From CAYUYV01 sp964561475 (lineage in GTDB: Bacteria > Pseudomonadota > Alphaproteobacteria > JAJFIK01): a stretch of DNA of 64,000 bases. The stretch lies in the NCBI GenBank assembly GCA_964561475.1, contig CAZLPU010000005.1, positions 1 through 64,000 of the forward strand, written 5' to 3'. Under the pieces are notes generated by a model. It saw nothing but the letters and a program-made list of their open reading frames with translations. It made no database searches and was not told the origin of the DNA. The translations under genes and the position numbers were made by a program. Shown here piece by piece: positions 1-7,670 of the stretch. The number at the start of each line of letters is the position of its first letter. The first letter of the stretch is position 1.

Positions 1-825
1 AAGGTCGCGGCCGTGAAGGCGCCGGGCTTCGGCGATCGCCGTAAGGCCATGCTCGAAGACATCGCGATCCTCACCGGCGGTCAGGTGATCTCGGAAGATC
101 TCGGCATCAAGCTCGAGAACGTCACTCTCGACATGCTGGGTAAGGCCAAGCGTGTGCGGATCACCAAAGACGACACCACGGTCGTCGACGGTGCCGGCAA
201 GAAGCCGGAAATCCAGGCGCGAGTCAGCCAGATCAAGGCTCAGATCGAAGAGACGACCTCGGACTATGACAGAGAGAAGCTTCAGGAGCGCGTCGCCATA
301 CTCGCGGGCGGCGTGGCCGTCCTGCGCGTCGGCGGCGCCACGGAAGTGGAAGTGAAGGAGCGTAAGGACCGCGTCGATGACGCCCTGAACGCAACCCGCG
401 CTGCCGTGGAAGAAGGCATCGTCCCCGGTGGCGGTACCGCTCTGCTGTTCTCCACCAGCATCCTGGATAAGCTTCAGGGTCTGAACCCGGACCAGCAGGC
501 CGGCATCAACATCGTGCGCCGCGCGATCCAGGCTCCGATCCGTCAGATCGTCGAAAACGCTGGTGTCGAAGGCTCCATCGTGGTCGGCAAGCTGCTGGAA
601 CAGTCCTCCAAGACCTACGGTTTCAATGCGCAGACCGAGGAATATGTGGACATGGTCCAGACCGGCATCATCGACCCGACCAAAGTGGTGCGCACCGCTC
701 TGCAGGACGCCGCTTCCGTGGCAAGCCTGCTGATCACCACCGAAGCAATGGTGGCTGAAGCGCCAAAAAAAGATGAGCCTGCCCCTGCAATGCCGGGTGG
801 CGGCATGGGCGGCATGGATTTCTGA
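1..825 (+). CDS. groEL: 60 kDa chaperonin GroEL, 5'-truncated by window edge
   Basis: This is the C-terminal half of GroEL, the cytosolic double-ring chaperonin that folds proteins with ATP and GroES. The frame is already open at base 1 and corresponds to about residue 277 of E. coli GroEL onward, so 274 residues are present: the end of the apical domain, the second intermediate segment and the second equatorial segment. Diagnostic stretches are KAPGFGDRRKAMLEDIA near the edge, EEGIVPGGGTALL in the ATP-domain return, and the Gly/Met tail GGGMGGMDF. A strong hairpin terminator follows 26 bases after the stop, so groEL ends its operon (groES presumably lies upstream, outside the window). Identification is very secure; only the N-terminus is missing. 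Confidence 0.98.
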   Translation, partial: KVAAVKAPGFGDRRKAMLEDIAILTGGQVISEDLGIKLENVTLDMLGKAKRVRITKDDTTVVDGAGKKPEIQARVSQIKAQIEETTSDYDREKLQERVAILAGGVAVLRVGGATEVEVKERKDRVDDALNATRAAVEEGIVPGGGTALLFSTSILDKLQGLNPDQQAGINIVRRAIQAPIRQIVENAGVEGSIVVGKLLEQSSKTYGFNAQTEEYVDMVQTGIIDPTKVVRTALQDAASVASLLITTEAMVAEAPKKDEPAPAMPGGGMGGMDF

Positions 826-851
826 TCAAGCCACCGGCTCACACTACAACG

Positions 852-889
852 CCCCCCGCGCAGCAAGCCTGCGCGGGGGTTTTTCTTTT
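852..889 (+). terminator. Rho-independent terminator of groEL
   Basis: A GC-rich stem (CCCCCGCGCAG paired with CTGCGCGGGGG, short CAAG-type loop) is followed by TTTTTCTTTT. It lies directly after the groEL stop codon. Confidence 0.93.
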
Positions 890-910
890 GGGTTCACGCC
901 CCGTGTCCAA

Positions 911-980
911 GGAACGAGGCCGGCCCAGGGAACGAGACAGGCCCCTGGAATGAGACAGGCAAAAGAACCCAGGCAGAAGG
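911..980. repeat. Degenerate tandem repeat, unit about 17-18 bp, about 4 copies
   Basis: Successive units begin GGAACGAGGCCGG, GGAACGAGACAGG, GGAATGAGACAGG and GAACCCAGGCAGA. The array lies in the space between the groEL terminator and the converging gene at 1027-1530. The unit is not seen elsewhere in the window. Confidence 0.6.
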
Positions 981-1026
981 ACCGGCACGATCCATCGGTC
1001 CGGTTCCCTCTTGAAACGGTCTTTCC

Positions 1027-1530
1027 TCAGAAACCCAGTTCCGTGCTCAAGGGCGGCATGCTCTCCGGCCCTTGCGAGGGCACACCGGCCTTGACGCAGC
1101 GGCAGGCAATCCGCTCCCCGTCGGCGCTAATGTTGCAGGTCATGTCCGGTGTCGACGGGTCCATCATGCGGCACATGCCAGCCCGCACGAGGCCAAGACA
1201 GTCATCAATCTGAACATCGACGGACGAACCAGCGGGAACATAGCGATATCCGCAAGTGCAGGTCTTGCCGCCGCAGTTCCAATAGGGTTTCGGATTGCCC
1301 TCGGGGTTCTTCCCAAGCTTCAGGCTCGATAGTTGCCCTTTCCGGGCCTTCTTCTTGTTGCCGTCTTCCAGAAAAATGACCGTGTAATCGGCCGATCCGG
1401 CTTTTTCGCCCTTTTTCATCCGCTCCTGGGCGTCCGCCGACCCGGGCAGGGCGATGAGCATTATACAGATGATCGCCAGAACCTGGAGACCGTGCCCGGC
1501 CCAGGATTTAAGACTCGTCGTCTGGTTCAT
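1027..1530 (-). CDS. Secreted cysteine-rich protein of unknown function
   Basis: I do not recognise the family. The 167-residue product begins with a clear signal peptide (hydrophobic segment about residues 15-30, ending in GSADA), so it should be exported to the periplasm or beyond. The mature part has a short basic stretch (GNKKKARKGQ) and about seven cysteines in CGGKTCTCGY, DDCLGL, AGMCRM, DMTC and ACRC, which suggests a small disulfide-stabilised fold. The start ATG at 1530 is preceded by AGGGGAAACAC, a good ribosome-binding site. It stands alone, convergent with groEL and separated by 146 bases from the same-strand phosphoesterase upstream. Function is not inferable from context. Confidence 0.75.
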   Translation of the reverse strand: MNQTTSLKSWAGHGLQVLAIICIMLIALPGSADAQERMKKGEKAGSADYTVIFLEDGNKKKARKGQLSSLKLGKNPEGNPKPYWNCGGKTCTCGYRYVPAGSSVDVQIDDCLGLVRAGMCRMMDPSTPDMTCNISADGERIACRCVKAGVPSQGPESMPPLSTELGF

Positions 1531-1630
1531 GTGTTTCCCCTATGGTTGCATGCACAAGATTATGCACAATGCTTTGAGCATAGGGTGGGTTGGATAAAAC
1601 TGCCATCCCCTCCTTTGAGAAAGGATCAGT

Positions 1631-1668
1631 GATGCGCACCCGGAGCAATGCGGGTGCGCATTTTTTGT
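1631..1668 (+). terminator. Plus-strand hairpin terminator with no plus-strand gene before it
   Basis: The stem ATGCGCACCCG / CGGGTGCGCAT is followed by TTTTTT on the plus strand. On the minus strand the hairpin is followed by CACTGATCC, without a T-run, so it does not suit the minus-strand phosphoesterase ending at 1678. Both flanking genes are on the minus strand, so the hairpin may end an unannotated plus-strand RNA or insulate against antisense transcription. Confidence 0.75.
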
Positions 1669-1677
1669 TGTGGCCTT

Positions 1678-2634
1678 CTACTGGTCTTTCAGCGCCACCG
1701 TGAAGGGGCGGAATGAGAAGACGGCCTGGGTGTCCGTGTCCACGGTCACCTCGATTGCGCCCACATCGGGGGGGCCGAAAACCTCCAGACGGGTCAGGGG
1801 ATGGGGGGCGTTGTCCGGGCCGCGCACGGGCTTGTCGATGCGGAAGGTGTGGGTGTCCCCATGGACCGCGAGCACCGGTTTGCCGAACCGGGCCGCCCGC
1901 TCCAGAAGCGCTTCCCGGAAGCGGTCGAAACCGGTGGGGTTCCACCAGTTCTGGCCCCAGGCCGGGTTGGCGTGAAAAAAGATCACTGCCGCCGGGCTGT
2001 TCGCGGCTTCCGCCCGGTCGAAGGTCTGATGGAGCCAGCGCACGGTCGCCGCGTCCCGGGCCATATGCTCTTCAATGGCCGCCCGGTCCTGGCGCAGATT
2101 GTTGTTCGATCCCACCACATGGAAGGTGGCGAACATGACGGATTTCGCCATCCAGCGGGCGTTCTCGATATAGCTGCGGGAGGCGTGCCCCTTGACCGGA
2201 TCCCATTGCTGCTCCAACTCAATGGTGCGCCGGCCGAGGCTCTCCCCGGGCTCGAACAGTACACGGCGAAGGGCATGAAGACGTTCGATCGGGTCGCTGC
2301 CGCCGTAGCTGTCCTGATAACAATCAGTCCACTCATTATCCCCCGGCAGATAGACAACGGGCCGGTCGATGCGCTCCAGCAGAGCCCGGTTCTCCTGGAA
2401 CAGATCATCGGAACAGGCCCCGCCCCCCTTGATATCGCCAATGTGAACGGCGAACCGGGGCCGCTCCGCCCGGATCATTTCCACAAGGCGTTCAACCCGG
2501 TCCCGCCCGGCAGGCGAGGTGTCCTGAGTATCCCCGAAGACGATGAAGGAAAACTCGGCCGCACCGGCCTTGCCAGCGGACAGCCCCGCCAGGAGCATGA
2601 AACCAAGAACAATGAACACAGAGCGAAAAGCCAT
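1678..2634 (-). CDS. Exported calcineurin-like metallophosphoesterase
   Basis: A predicted binuclear-metal phosphoesterase of 318 residues with an N-terminal signal peptide (about residues 1-25, GLSAGKAGA). The metal-binding signature blocks are visible in order: FGDTQD near residue 33, HIGDIKGGG near 64, GDNEWTDC near 98, a conserved His in FFHANPAW, and HGDTHTFRI near 256. These match the D-x-H / GD-x-x / GDN-E / GH-x-H layout of the family, with the usual GNHD replaced by GDNEW. The N-terminal export signal implies a periplasmic phosphatase or phosphodiesterase; the substrate cannot be told. The ATG has GGGGGACCAC just upstream. It is monocistronic and transcribed away from the dioxygenase gene at 2883. 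Confidence 0.85.
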   Translation of the reverse strand: MAFRSVFIVLGFMLLAGLSAGKAGAAEFSFIVFGDTQDTSPAGRDRVERLVEMIRAERPRFAVHIGDIKGGGACSDDLFQENRALLERIDRPVVYLPGDNEWTDCYQDSYGGSDPIERLHALRRVLFEPGESLGRRTIELEQQWDPVKGHASRSYIENARWMAKSVMFATFHVVGSNNNLRQDRAAIEEHMARDAATVRWLHQTFDRAEAANSPAAVIFFHANPAWGQNWWNPTGFDRFREALLERAARFGKPVLAVHGDTHTFRIDKPVRGPDNAPHPLTRLEVFGPPDVGAIEVTVDTDTQAVFSFRPFTVALKDQ

Positions 2635-2799
2635 GTGGTCCCCCTTTTCTGCACACCCACGGATGACAATTCAGACAGGTTCCACGGTGCGCGGATCCGT
2701 TGACCGTGGAACGCGCCGGGACGATAGTTGAGAACGGCACGAAAAAACAGGGCGCGGGCGAACGGCCCCGAAGGCCCAAACAGCACACGGCCAGTTCAA

Positions 2800-2867
2800 T
2801 AAGGCCCTCCAATAAGTAAGGTCCTCCAACAAGTAAGGCCCACCGACAGAGAAGGCCGCCAACAGAA
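2800..2867. repeat. 17-bp tandem repeat, 4 copies, in the leader of the dioxygenase gene
   Basis: Four contiguous 17-mers, TAAGGCCCTCCAATAAG, TAAGGTCCTCCAACAAG, TAAGGCCCACCGACAGA and GAAGGCCGCCAACAGAA, run to within 16 bases of the ATG at 2883. The ribosome-binding site (AAGGGAGAA) begins at the edge of the last unit. Confidence 0.85.
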
Positions 2868-2882
2868 GGGAGAACAAACGCC

Positions 2883-3731
2883 ATGGCTCTGGATGTAACC
2901 CCATCGGGACAGGCCTGCGGCGCCACCATTCGCGGCGTGGATCTGACCCGTCCCCTGGACGCGGACACCGTCGCGGAAATCCGCCGGGTCTGGCTTGCCC
3001 ACCATGTCCTGTCCTTCCCGGACCAGCCGTTGAGCAATGAGGACCTGGAACGGTTCACCCTTTATTTCGGTCCGTTCGGGGACGATCCGTTCATTGCCCC
3101 GATACCGGGCCATGACCACATTATCGCGGTCAAACGGACCGCGCAGGAGACCGCGCCGGTGTTTGCGGAATCCTGGCATTCGGACTGGAGTTTCCAGGTC
3201 CATCCCCCCGCGGGCACCTGCCTGTTCGCCATCACCATTCCCCCCGTGGGCGGAGACACTCTGTTTGCCAATCAACACGCGGCCCTGGAGCAGATGCCGT
3301 CCGATTTGCGGGCCCGGATCGAGGGCAAACGCGCCGTCCATACCGCTGCCACCGCTTATGCCCCGGACGGATTTTACGGAGACGCGGATCTGGCCTCGGG
3401 CCGGAGCATGGACATCCGCCCCTCCCCCGACGCCAATGTCATGCACCACCACCCGATCATCAAACCCCATCCGGAAACGGGCCGTGAGGGCTTGTTCGGC
3501 TGCGTGGGCTACATTGTCGGGATCGAAGACATGGAGCAGAAGGACGCGACGGCTCTTCTCGCTGAGGTCTACCGCTGGCAGACCCGTCCGGACTTTCAGT
3601 ACCGGCACAAATGGTCTGCGAACATGCTGGTCATGTGGGACAATCGCTCGGTCCTTCACATGGCCACCGGCGGCTACCAGGGCCATGACCGGCTCCTCCA
3701 CCGCACCACCATCGGCGCCTATGTGGGATAA
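2883..3731 (+). CDS. TauD/TfdA-family Fe(II)/2-oxoglutarate dioxygenase
   Basis: A 282-residue cytosolic dioxygenase of the taurine/2,4-D dioxygenase family, which couples decarboxylation of 2-oxoglutarate to oxidation of a small organic substrate. The N-terminus GATIRGVDLTRPLD is typical of the family. The iron-binding facial triad is visible as H and D in the WHSDWSF block (about residue 98) and the distal His in WDNRSVLHMATG (about 257), followed by the Arg that binds 2-oxoglutarate in LLHRTTIGAY. Length is normal. No sulfonate or aryloxyalkanoate genes are adjacent, so the substrate is unknown. The start has AAGGGAGAA upstream, at the end of a four-copy 17-bp tandem repeat. Confidence 0.9.
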   Translation: MALDVTPSGQACGATIRGVDLTRPLDADTVAEIRRVWLAHHVLSFPDQPLSNEDLERFTLYFGPFGDDPFIAPIPGHDHIIAVKRTAQETAPVFAESWHSDWSFQVHPPAGTCLFAITIPPVGGDTLFANQHAALEQMPSDLRARIEGKRAVHTAATAYAPDGFYGDADLASGRSMDIRPSPDANVMHHHPIIKPHPETGREGLFGCVGYIVGIEDMEQKDATALLAEVYRWQTRPDFQYRHKWSANMLVMWDNRSVLHMATGGYQGHDRLLHRTTIGAYVG

Positions 3732-3834
3732 ACCATCAGCATAAAGCCGTTTCGGTTTGCGCGTGATCCAACGGGGTTGGATCACGAGAGCGCATTCCGG
3801 GCGGAAAACCGCACACACTTTTCCTGACTGCGTT

Positions 3835-4428
3835 TTATAGATTTCTTTGTCCTGACGGGTTCCTCGACAGGCGGGAGCCGGCCTCGCGTCCGCCTTCGTG
3901 ACGGGACAGCGCCTGCTCGACCACATCGGCCAATTCGACCTGCAGGTCCTGCCAGCGCCCGTCTCCGAACAGCCGGGTGACCTCCCCTTGCACCGCACGC
4001 CACCGGGGCAGGATATCTTCCACCAGGTCCACGCCCGTGCCGGTGATCTGCGCCAGACGCTCCCGCCGGTCCGCACCGCCCACAACGTCCAGATAACTGG
4101 CCCGGATGAGCGGGCGCAGGTTGCGGGTCAGGGTGGTCCGGTCCATCACCAGATCCCGGGCGAGATCCCCCATGCGGCGGGGAGCGCCCACGGAGTACAG
4201 GATCGCCAGAATGGTGAACTGGGTGATGCGCAGTCCGGTGCTCTGGAGGGCGCTGTCGTAAAGCTGGGTGACGGCCCGGGCGGTCTTGCGCATGGAAAAG
4301 CAGACACAGGCGGACAATTCAGCCGCCGCTTCCGGTCGCTTCAAGACACTGCGCCCGCCCGGGTCCCTGCCTGTCTCCCCGCCTGGGTTCCGGTGCGGGT
4401 CTGGATGCTGATCACGCTTGGATGACAT
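3835..4428 (-). CDS. MarR-family transcriptional regulator
   Basis: A 197-residue winged-helix regulator. The core, about residues 38-165, carries the family pattern: an N-terminal helix (CFSMRKTARAVTQLYD), the recognition helices RMGDLARDLVMDRTTLTRNLRPLIR, and the wing with DRRERLAQITGTG. About 35 hydrophilic residues precede the core and about 20 charged residues follow it. It lies 41 bases downstream of marC-like 4470-5168 on the same strand, so the two may be cotranscribed. The ligand and operator are not visible. MarR proteins are usually dimeric repressors released by small phenolic or oxidised ligands. Confidence 0.9.
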   Translation of the reverse strand: MSSKRDQHPDPHRNPGGETGRDPGGRSVLKRPEAAAELSACVCFSMRKTARAVTQLYDSALQSTGLRITQFTILAILYSVGAPRRMGDLARDLVMDRTTLTRNLRPLIRASYLDVVGGADRRERLAQITGTGVDLVEDILPRWRAVQGEVTRLFGDGRWQDLQVELADVVEQALSRHEGGREAGSRLSRNPSGQRNL

Positions 4429-4469
4429 GGCTTCAGTCTACACCATTCATGCCTGACGGGCAGGCCGGG

Positions 4470-5168
4470 TCAACCCTGAGCCGCGCCGGGCAGAAGCAGA
4501 CCGTTCCGGATACCGTCGAAAATGAACTGGACCGACAGGGCAGCCAGGATCATGCCCATGAGCCGGGTGATCACGATGGACGCACTCTCCCCGGCCCAGT
4601 CGAGAAGACGGGCGGAAAAAATCAGCAGAAAGAAGGTCAAGACCATGACCAGGGTCAGGGCGATGAGCACGACCGCCTGGGATCCGATGGCGCCGTCATT
4701 CGCGCCCATGAGGAGAACGATCGACGCCAGAGCCCCCGGCCCCGCCAAAAGCGGCAGGGCGAGGGGAAAGACGGCAATATCGTCCGGCGGGCTATCATCG
4801 GGGTGCGGATGGTGCAGTTCCTGTTCGGTCATGGTGATTTCCGCCGAGCGGCTGCGCCTGCGGGTCCGCCGCTCAAACACCATTTCCAGACCGATCAGGA
4901 ACAAAAGCGCGCCGCCGGCGGTCCGGAATGCGGCCATGGAGATGCCCACCCGCTCCAGCAGCGCCTCACCGATCAGGGCAAAGCCCGCCAGGATCAGGCC
5001 GCCGATCACCGTTCCCTTCAAGGCAATCGACACCCGTTGGGGGAACGTGCACCGGGTGGTCAGGGACGCAAAAATCGGCGTCACCCCGAGGGGATCAACA
5101 ACCACGAACAGGGTGACCGTGGCCGTGATCAGAAAATCGAAGCTGAATCCGAAATCACCCCCGCCCAT
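4470..5168 (-). CDS. MarC-family integral membrane protein
   Basis: A 232-residue polytopic protein with about six predicted membrane helices and the family hallmark VVVDPLGVTPIFASLT in the first helix hairpin, later FRTAGGALLFLIGLEMVFE and PLALPLLAGPGALASIVLL. A charged cytosolic loop (RRTRRRSRSAE to HPDDSPPDD) splits the two halves. MarC proteins are inner-membrane proteins of unproven transport function, despite the historical link to multiple antibiotic resistance. GAGGGAGC precedes the ATG at 5168. It probably forms a two-gene unit with the MarR gene downstream. Confidence 0.92.
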   Translation of the reverse strand: MGGGDFGFSFDFLITATVTLFVVVDPLGVTPIFASLTTRCTFPQRVSIALKGTVIGGLILAGFALIGEALLERVGISMAAFRTAGGALLFLIGLEMVFERRTRRRSRSAEITMTEQELHHPHPDDSPPDDIAVFPLALPLLAGPGALASIVLLMGANDGAIGSQAVVLIALTLVMVLTFFLLIFSARLLDWAGESASIVITRLMGMILAALSVQFIFDGIRNGLLLPGAAQG

Positions 5169-5321
5169 GGATCATGCTCCCTCGCAAGCCACGCCCGCCC
5201 GTTTCGTCCCGTTGCGGTCCATCAACGGGTTCCGTATCCGGGTCGCAGGGTGACGGGGCGCGGCGCCAAGATCAATGGACAAACGGGAACTCCGGCTCCT
5301 TCGCCCGCCCAGCGCAAACGG

Positions 5322-6611
5322 TTATGTCTGATCACCTTTGTGCACTCTGCCGAAACGGGTGGGGATTGCGTGGGTGTCGCGCATTTCCTCCAAGGCGTGG
5401 GAGTCGTGTCGGGCGGCGGTGCTGCGGCCATACCAGTTGGCGAAGGGCGCGGCCGTCACCCCATGGGCGATAATGCTCAACGCCACGGTGAGGATGGTCA
5501 GCATGATGATCTGCTCGGCCACGGCATTGCCCATGGTCTCCTCGACCACAAGAAGCGCGAACAGGATCGAGGCCAGCCCGCGGGGACCGAACCAGCCCAG
5601 AAACAACACGGTGCCCGGCAGAAGTTTCGCGCCGATCATACTGATGGCCACAGGCACCATGCGCATGACCGTGAGGGCCAGCACCGCATAGGCCACCATC
5701 TGCCAGGTCAGGTGGGCGAAAAGATCCGGCACCAACACTGCGCCAAAGACCATGAACACGAACAAGGTCAGCAACTGTCCCTCCGCCTCGGCAAAGTCCA
5801 GGACGAACCGGTTGCAGTGATGGGTGGTGTTGCCCATGGTCAGACCCGCCACGAAAGCCGCAATGAACCCGTTCCCGCCGATGGCTTCCGCGCCCGCAAA
5901 GGCGAGCAGGGCCAAAGCCAGGGCACTGACGCCCTGGAAAGACTCGCTCATCCAGTCGGCAAGGCTTGAGCGCTCGATTGCCTGGCCCCCCAGATAACCG
6001 ATGACCGCCCCGGCCAGGGGACCAAGAGTCACCTGAAGGATCCCGAACAACAGGAAGTTGGTGCCGTCATCCATCTGGTGTTCCGGATTGGCGAAACACA
6101 GAAACAGCACGATGACCGGCAGGGCGATCCCGTCATTCAGGCCGCTTTCCACATTCAAGGCCTGCCGGATCCGGGTGGGCACCCGGGGGCTCGTGACCAC
6201 GGACTGACCCAGGGCAGCATCGGTGGGTGTCAGGATGGCCGCCAGGAGGGCTGCTTCCCAGACGGAGAACTCGGGGAACAGGGGCACCGCCAACAGGGTC
6301 CCCATGATGATGGTCAGAGGCATTCCGTATGCAAGCATCCGGATCGGGAGATCGTGATCTGCGGACAGTCTGCGGAAATCGATTCGCGCCGCATCCGTGA
6401 AGAGCACGAGGACGAGGGTCAGCTCCGCCAGGAGGTGGATGGTCCCCTCTTCCACGTTGAGGTTCACAAGCCCAAGCCCGCCAGCACCGACCAGAAGCCC
6501 GAACCCGGCAAACACCATGGGCGGCGTGATGATCAGCCGGTCCGACCGGCCGGAAATCAAGGCAAAGCCCAGAATCACCAATGCGATGAGAACGAAACCG
6601 AATGTTTCCAC
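5322..6611 (-). CDS. CPA1-type cation/proton antiporter (NhaP-like)
   Basis: A 429-residue membrane antiporter with about 12-13 hydrophobic segments. Recognisable family blocks are LTLVLVLFTDAARIDF, the ion-site motif ILTPTDAALGQSVV, and NVESGLNDGIALPVIVLF, which holds the conserved ND pair of CPA1 exchangers. It should exchange Na+ or K+ for H+ across the inner membrane in pH and salt homeostasis. I chose the GTG at 6611 because GGGGGAG lies six bases upstream; a TTG at 6626 in the same frame has no such site. Its leader contains a tandem-repeat array (6635-6699). It precedes the MarC gene on the same strand by 153 bases, probably as a separate unit. Confidence 0.9.
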   Translation of the reverse strand: METFGFVLIALVILGFALISGRSDRLIITPPMVFAGFGLLVGAGGLGLVNLNVEEGTIHLLAELTLVLVLFTDAARIDFRRLSADHDLPIRMLAYGMPLTIIMGTLLAVPLFPEFSVWEAALLAAILTPTDAALGQSVVTSPRVPTRIRQALNVESGLNDGIALPVIVLFLCFANPEHQMDDGTNFLLFGILQVTLGPLAGAVIGYLGGQAIERSSLADWMSESFQGVSALALALLAFAGAEAIGGNGFIAAFVAGLTMGNTTHHCNRFVLDFAEAEGQLLTLFVFMVFGAVLVPDLFAHLTWQMVAYAVLALTVMRMVPVAISMIGAKLLPGTVLFLGWFGPRGLASILFALLVVEETMGNAVAEQIIMLTILTVALSIIAHGVTAAPFANWYGRSTAARHDSHALEEMRDTHAIPTRFGRVHKGDQT

Positions 6612-6634
6612 AACCCACTCCCCCAACCGGTTTG

Positions 6635-6699
6635 ATTATTGGCCCATTTCATTTTGGCCCAGTCGATTCTGGCCGACGGCCAGCCGATTCTGGACAACG
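6635..6699. repeat. 15-16-bp degenerate tandem repeat upstream of the antiporter
   Basis: Units ATTATTGGCCCATTTC, ATTTTGGCCCAGTCG, a longer copy starting ATTCTGGCCGACGG, and ATTCTGGACAACG follow one another directly. The array begins about 24 bases upstream of the antiporter start codon (minus strand). Confidence 0.7.
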
Positions 6700-7105
6700 A
6701 AATCTGATCCGCCCGGCCCTGGCCCGCGTAAAAGCCACGCATGAGAAAAAATTCTATGTCAGGCGATCGAAATCAACGCCTTGCGCATACCCTGCGGGTG
6801 AATAAAACCCCAAGCAAATACGCGTGATCGGCATCCCAAGGCCCTCCGGAGTTAAGGGCCGGCGCCAAGGAGCCAACCGGGGTGGCGGGTTCCTGCGCCA
6901 GATCCCGAAAAACGTTCACGGATCGTTGTTCAGCGGATTGTCCGTATGCTGGTGCGATAGAGGGGCCTCCGGTTGCCAGGCGATCGCGTTATCGCAATTG
7001 ATCCGCATTCTCCCTATGGTCGGCGTTGGGACTGTGGACCGCCTGACATGTCCGTAAAAGACAACGATTTCAGTCTGATGCAGGCACCCTTGCCTGGAGT
7101 TATTT

Positions 7106-7150
7106 ATGCAAAATCAAAATATCGTCACTGAATTTCTTTCCTGGCTATAA
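7106..7150 (+). CDS. Possible 14-residue micro-ORF
   Basis: An ATG with GGAG six bases upstream (GGAGTTATTTATG) opens a 14-codon frame, MQNQNIVTEFLSWL, closed by TAA. It lies in the AT-rich block upstream of the LuxR-type regulator. Short frames occur by chance and there is no comparative support, so this is only a candidate leader or signalling peptide. Confidence 0.2.
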   Translation: MQNQNIVTEFLSWL

Positions 7151-7394
7151 GATCTAGGCGGCAATCCGGCGTTGAGTATTTGGTGTAACGGCAACGAAAA
7201 AAGCCGCTTCGGTATTTGGACTTTACCCCTATACAATTGATCGAGATCAATCAGTCATCCGCCGATGGGTCTATGGTCCACGGCAGACTGTCATGTCCGG
7301 ATGCGGTCGGGCCTGCATCGTGCCCGGCTGCCATCCCGCCCGGCGTTCGTTCCGCCCGGCCCTCGCCCCAATGGGCGCATGTGACCCTGTTGCT

Positions 7395-7445
7395 CTGTGT
7401 ATCCAGGTTCCCTGTGTATCCAGGGTGACCGCGTATCCAGGACAC
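7395..7445. repeat. 17-bp tandem repeat, 3 copies
   Basis: Units CTGTGTATCCAGGTTCC, CTGTGTATCCAGGGTGA and CCGCGTATCCAGGACAC are contiguous. They lie in the non-coding stretch 226 bases before the LuxR-type gene. Confidence 0.8.
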
Positions 7446-7670
7446 TGCGCTTCGCGATGGCTGATGGAAGAAAGTCAGGGTGCCGGACTTTCCGGGACCA
7501 GACCGGCCCCAGACCTGATCAGGGGCGGTGATCGTGTCCCGACCATGCATTAGTCGGTCTGCAGCGGGCTTGGCGCTGGACTGCCGGTTTCCTGTCCCTG
7601 TCAGCCAACGGATAAATGTATCCATGGCTCTCGGGGGCAATCGCCGCATAGCCCCAGGGATACCGCAACC

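Larger units (their letters stand above)
6612..7670. other. Gene-poor stretch of about 1.06 kb
   Basis: No convincing protein gene lies here. It holds a degenerate ATT-N-TGGCCC repeat in the antiporter leader, a markedly AT-richer block at about 7060-7260 that contains a 14-codon reading frame with a good ribosome-binding site, a 17-bp triple repeat at 7395-7445, and a copy of TGTCCGGATGCGG at 7294-7306. The LuxR-type gene follows. Confidence 0.6.
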
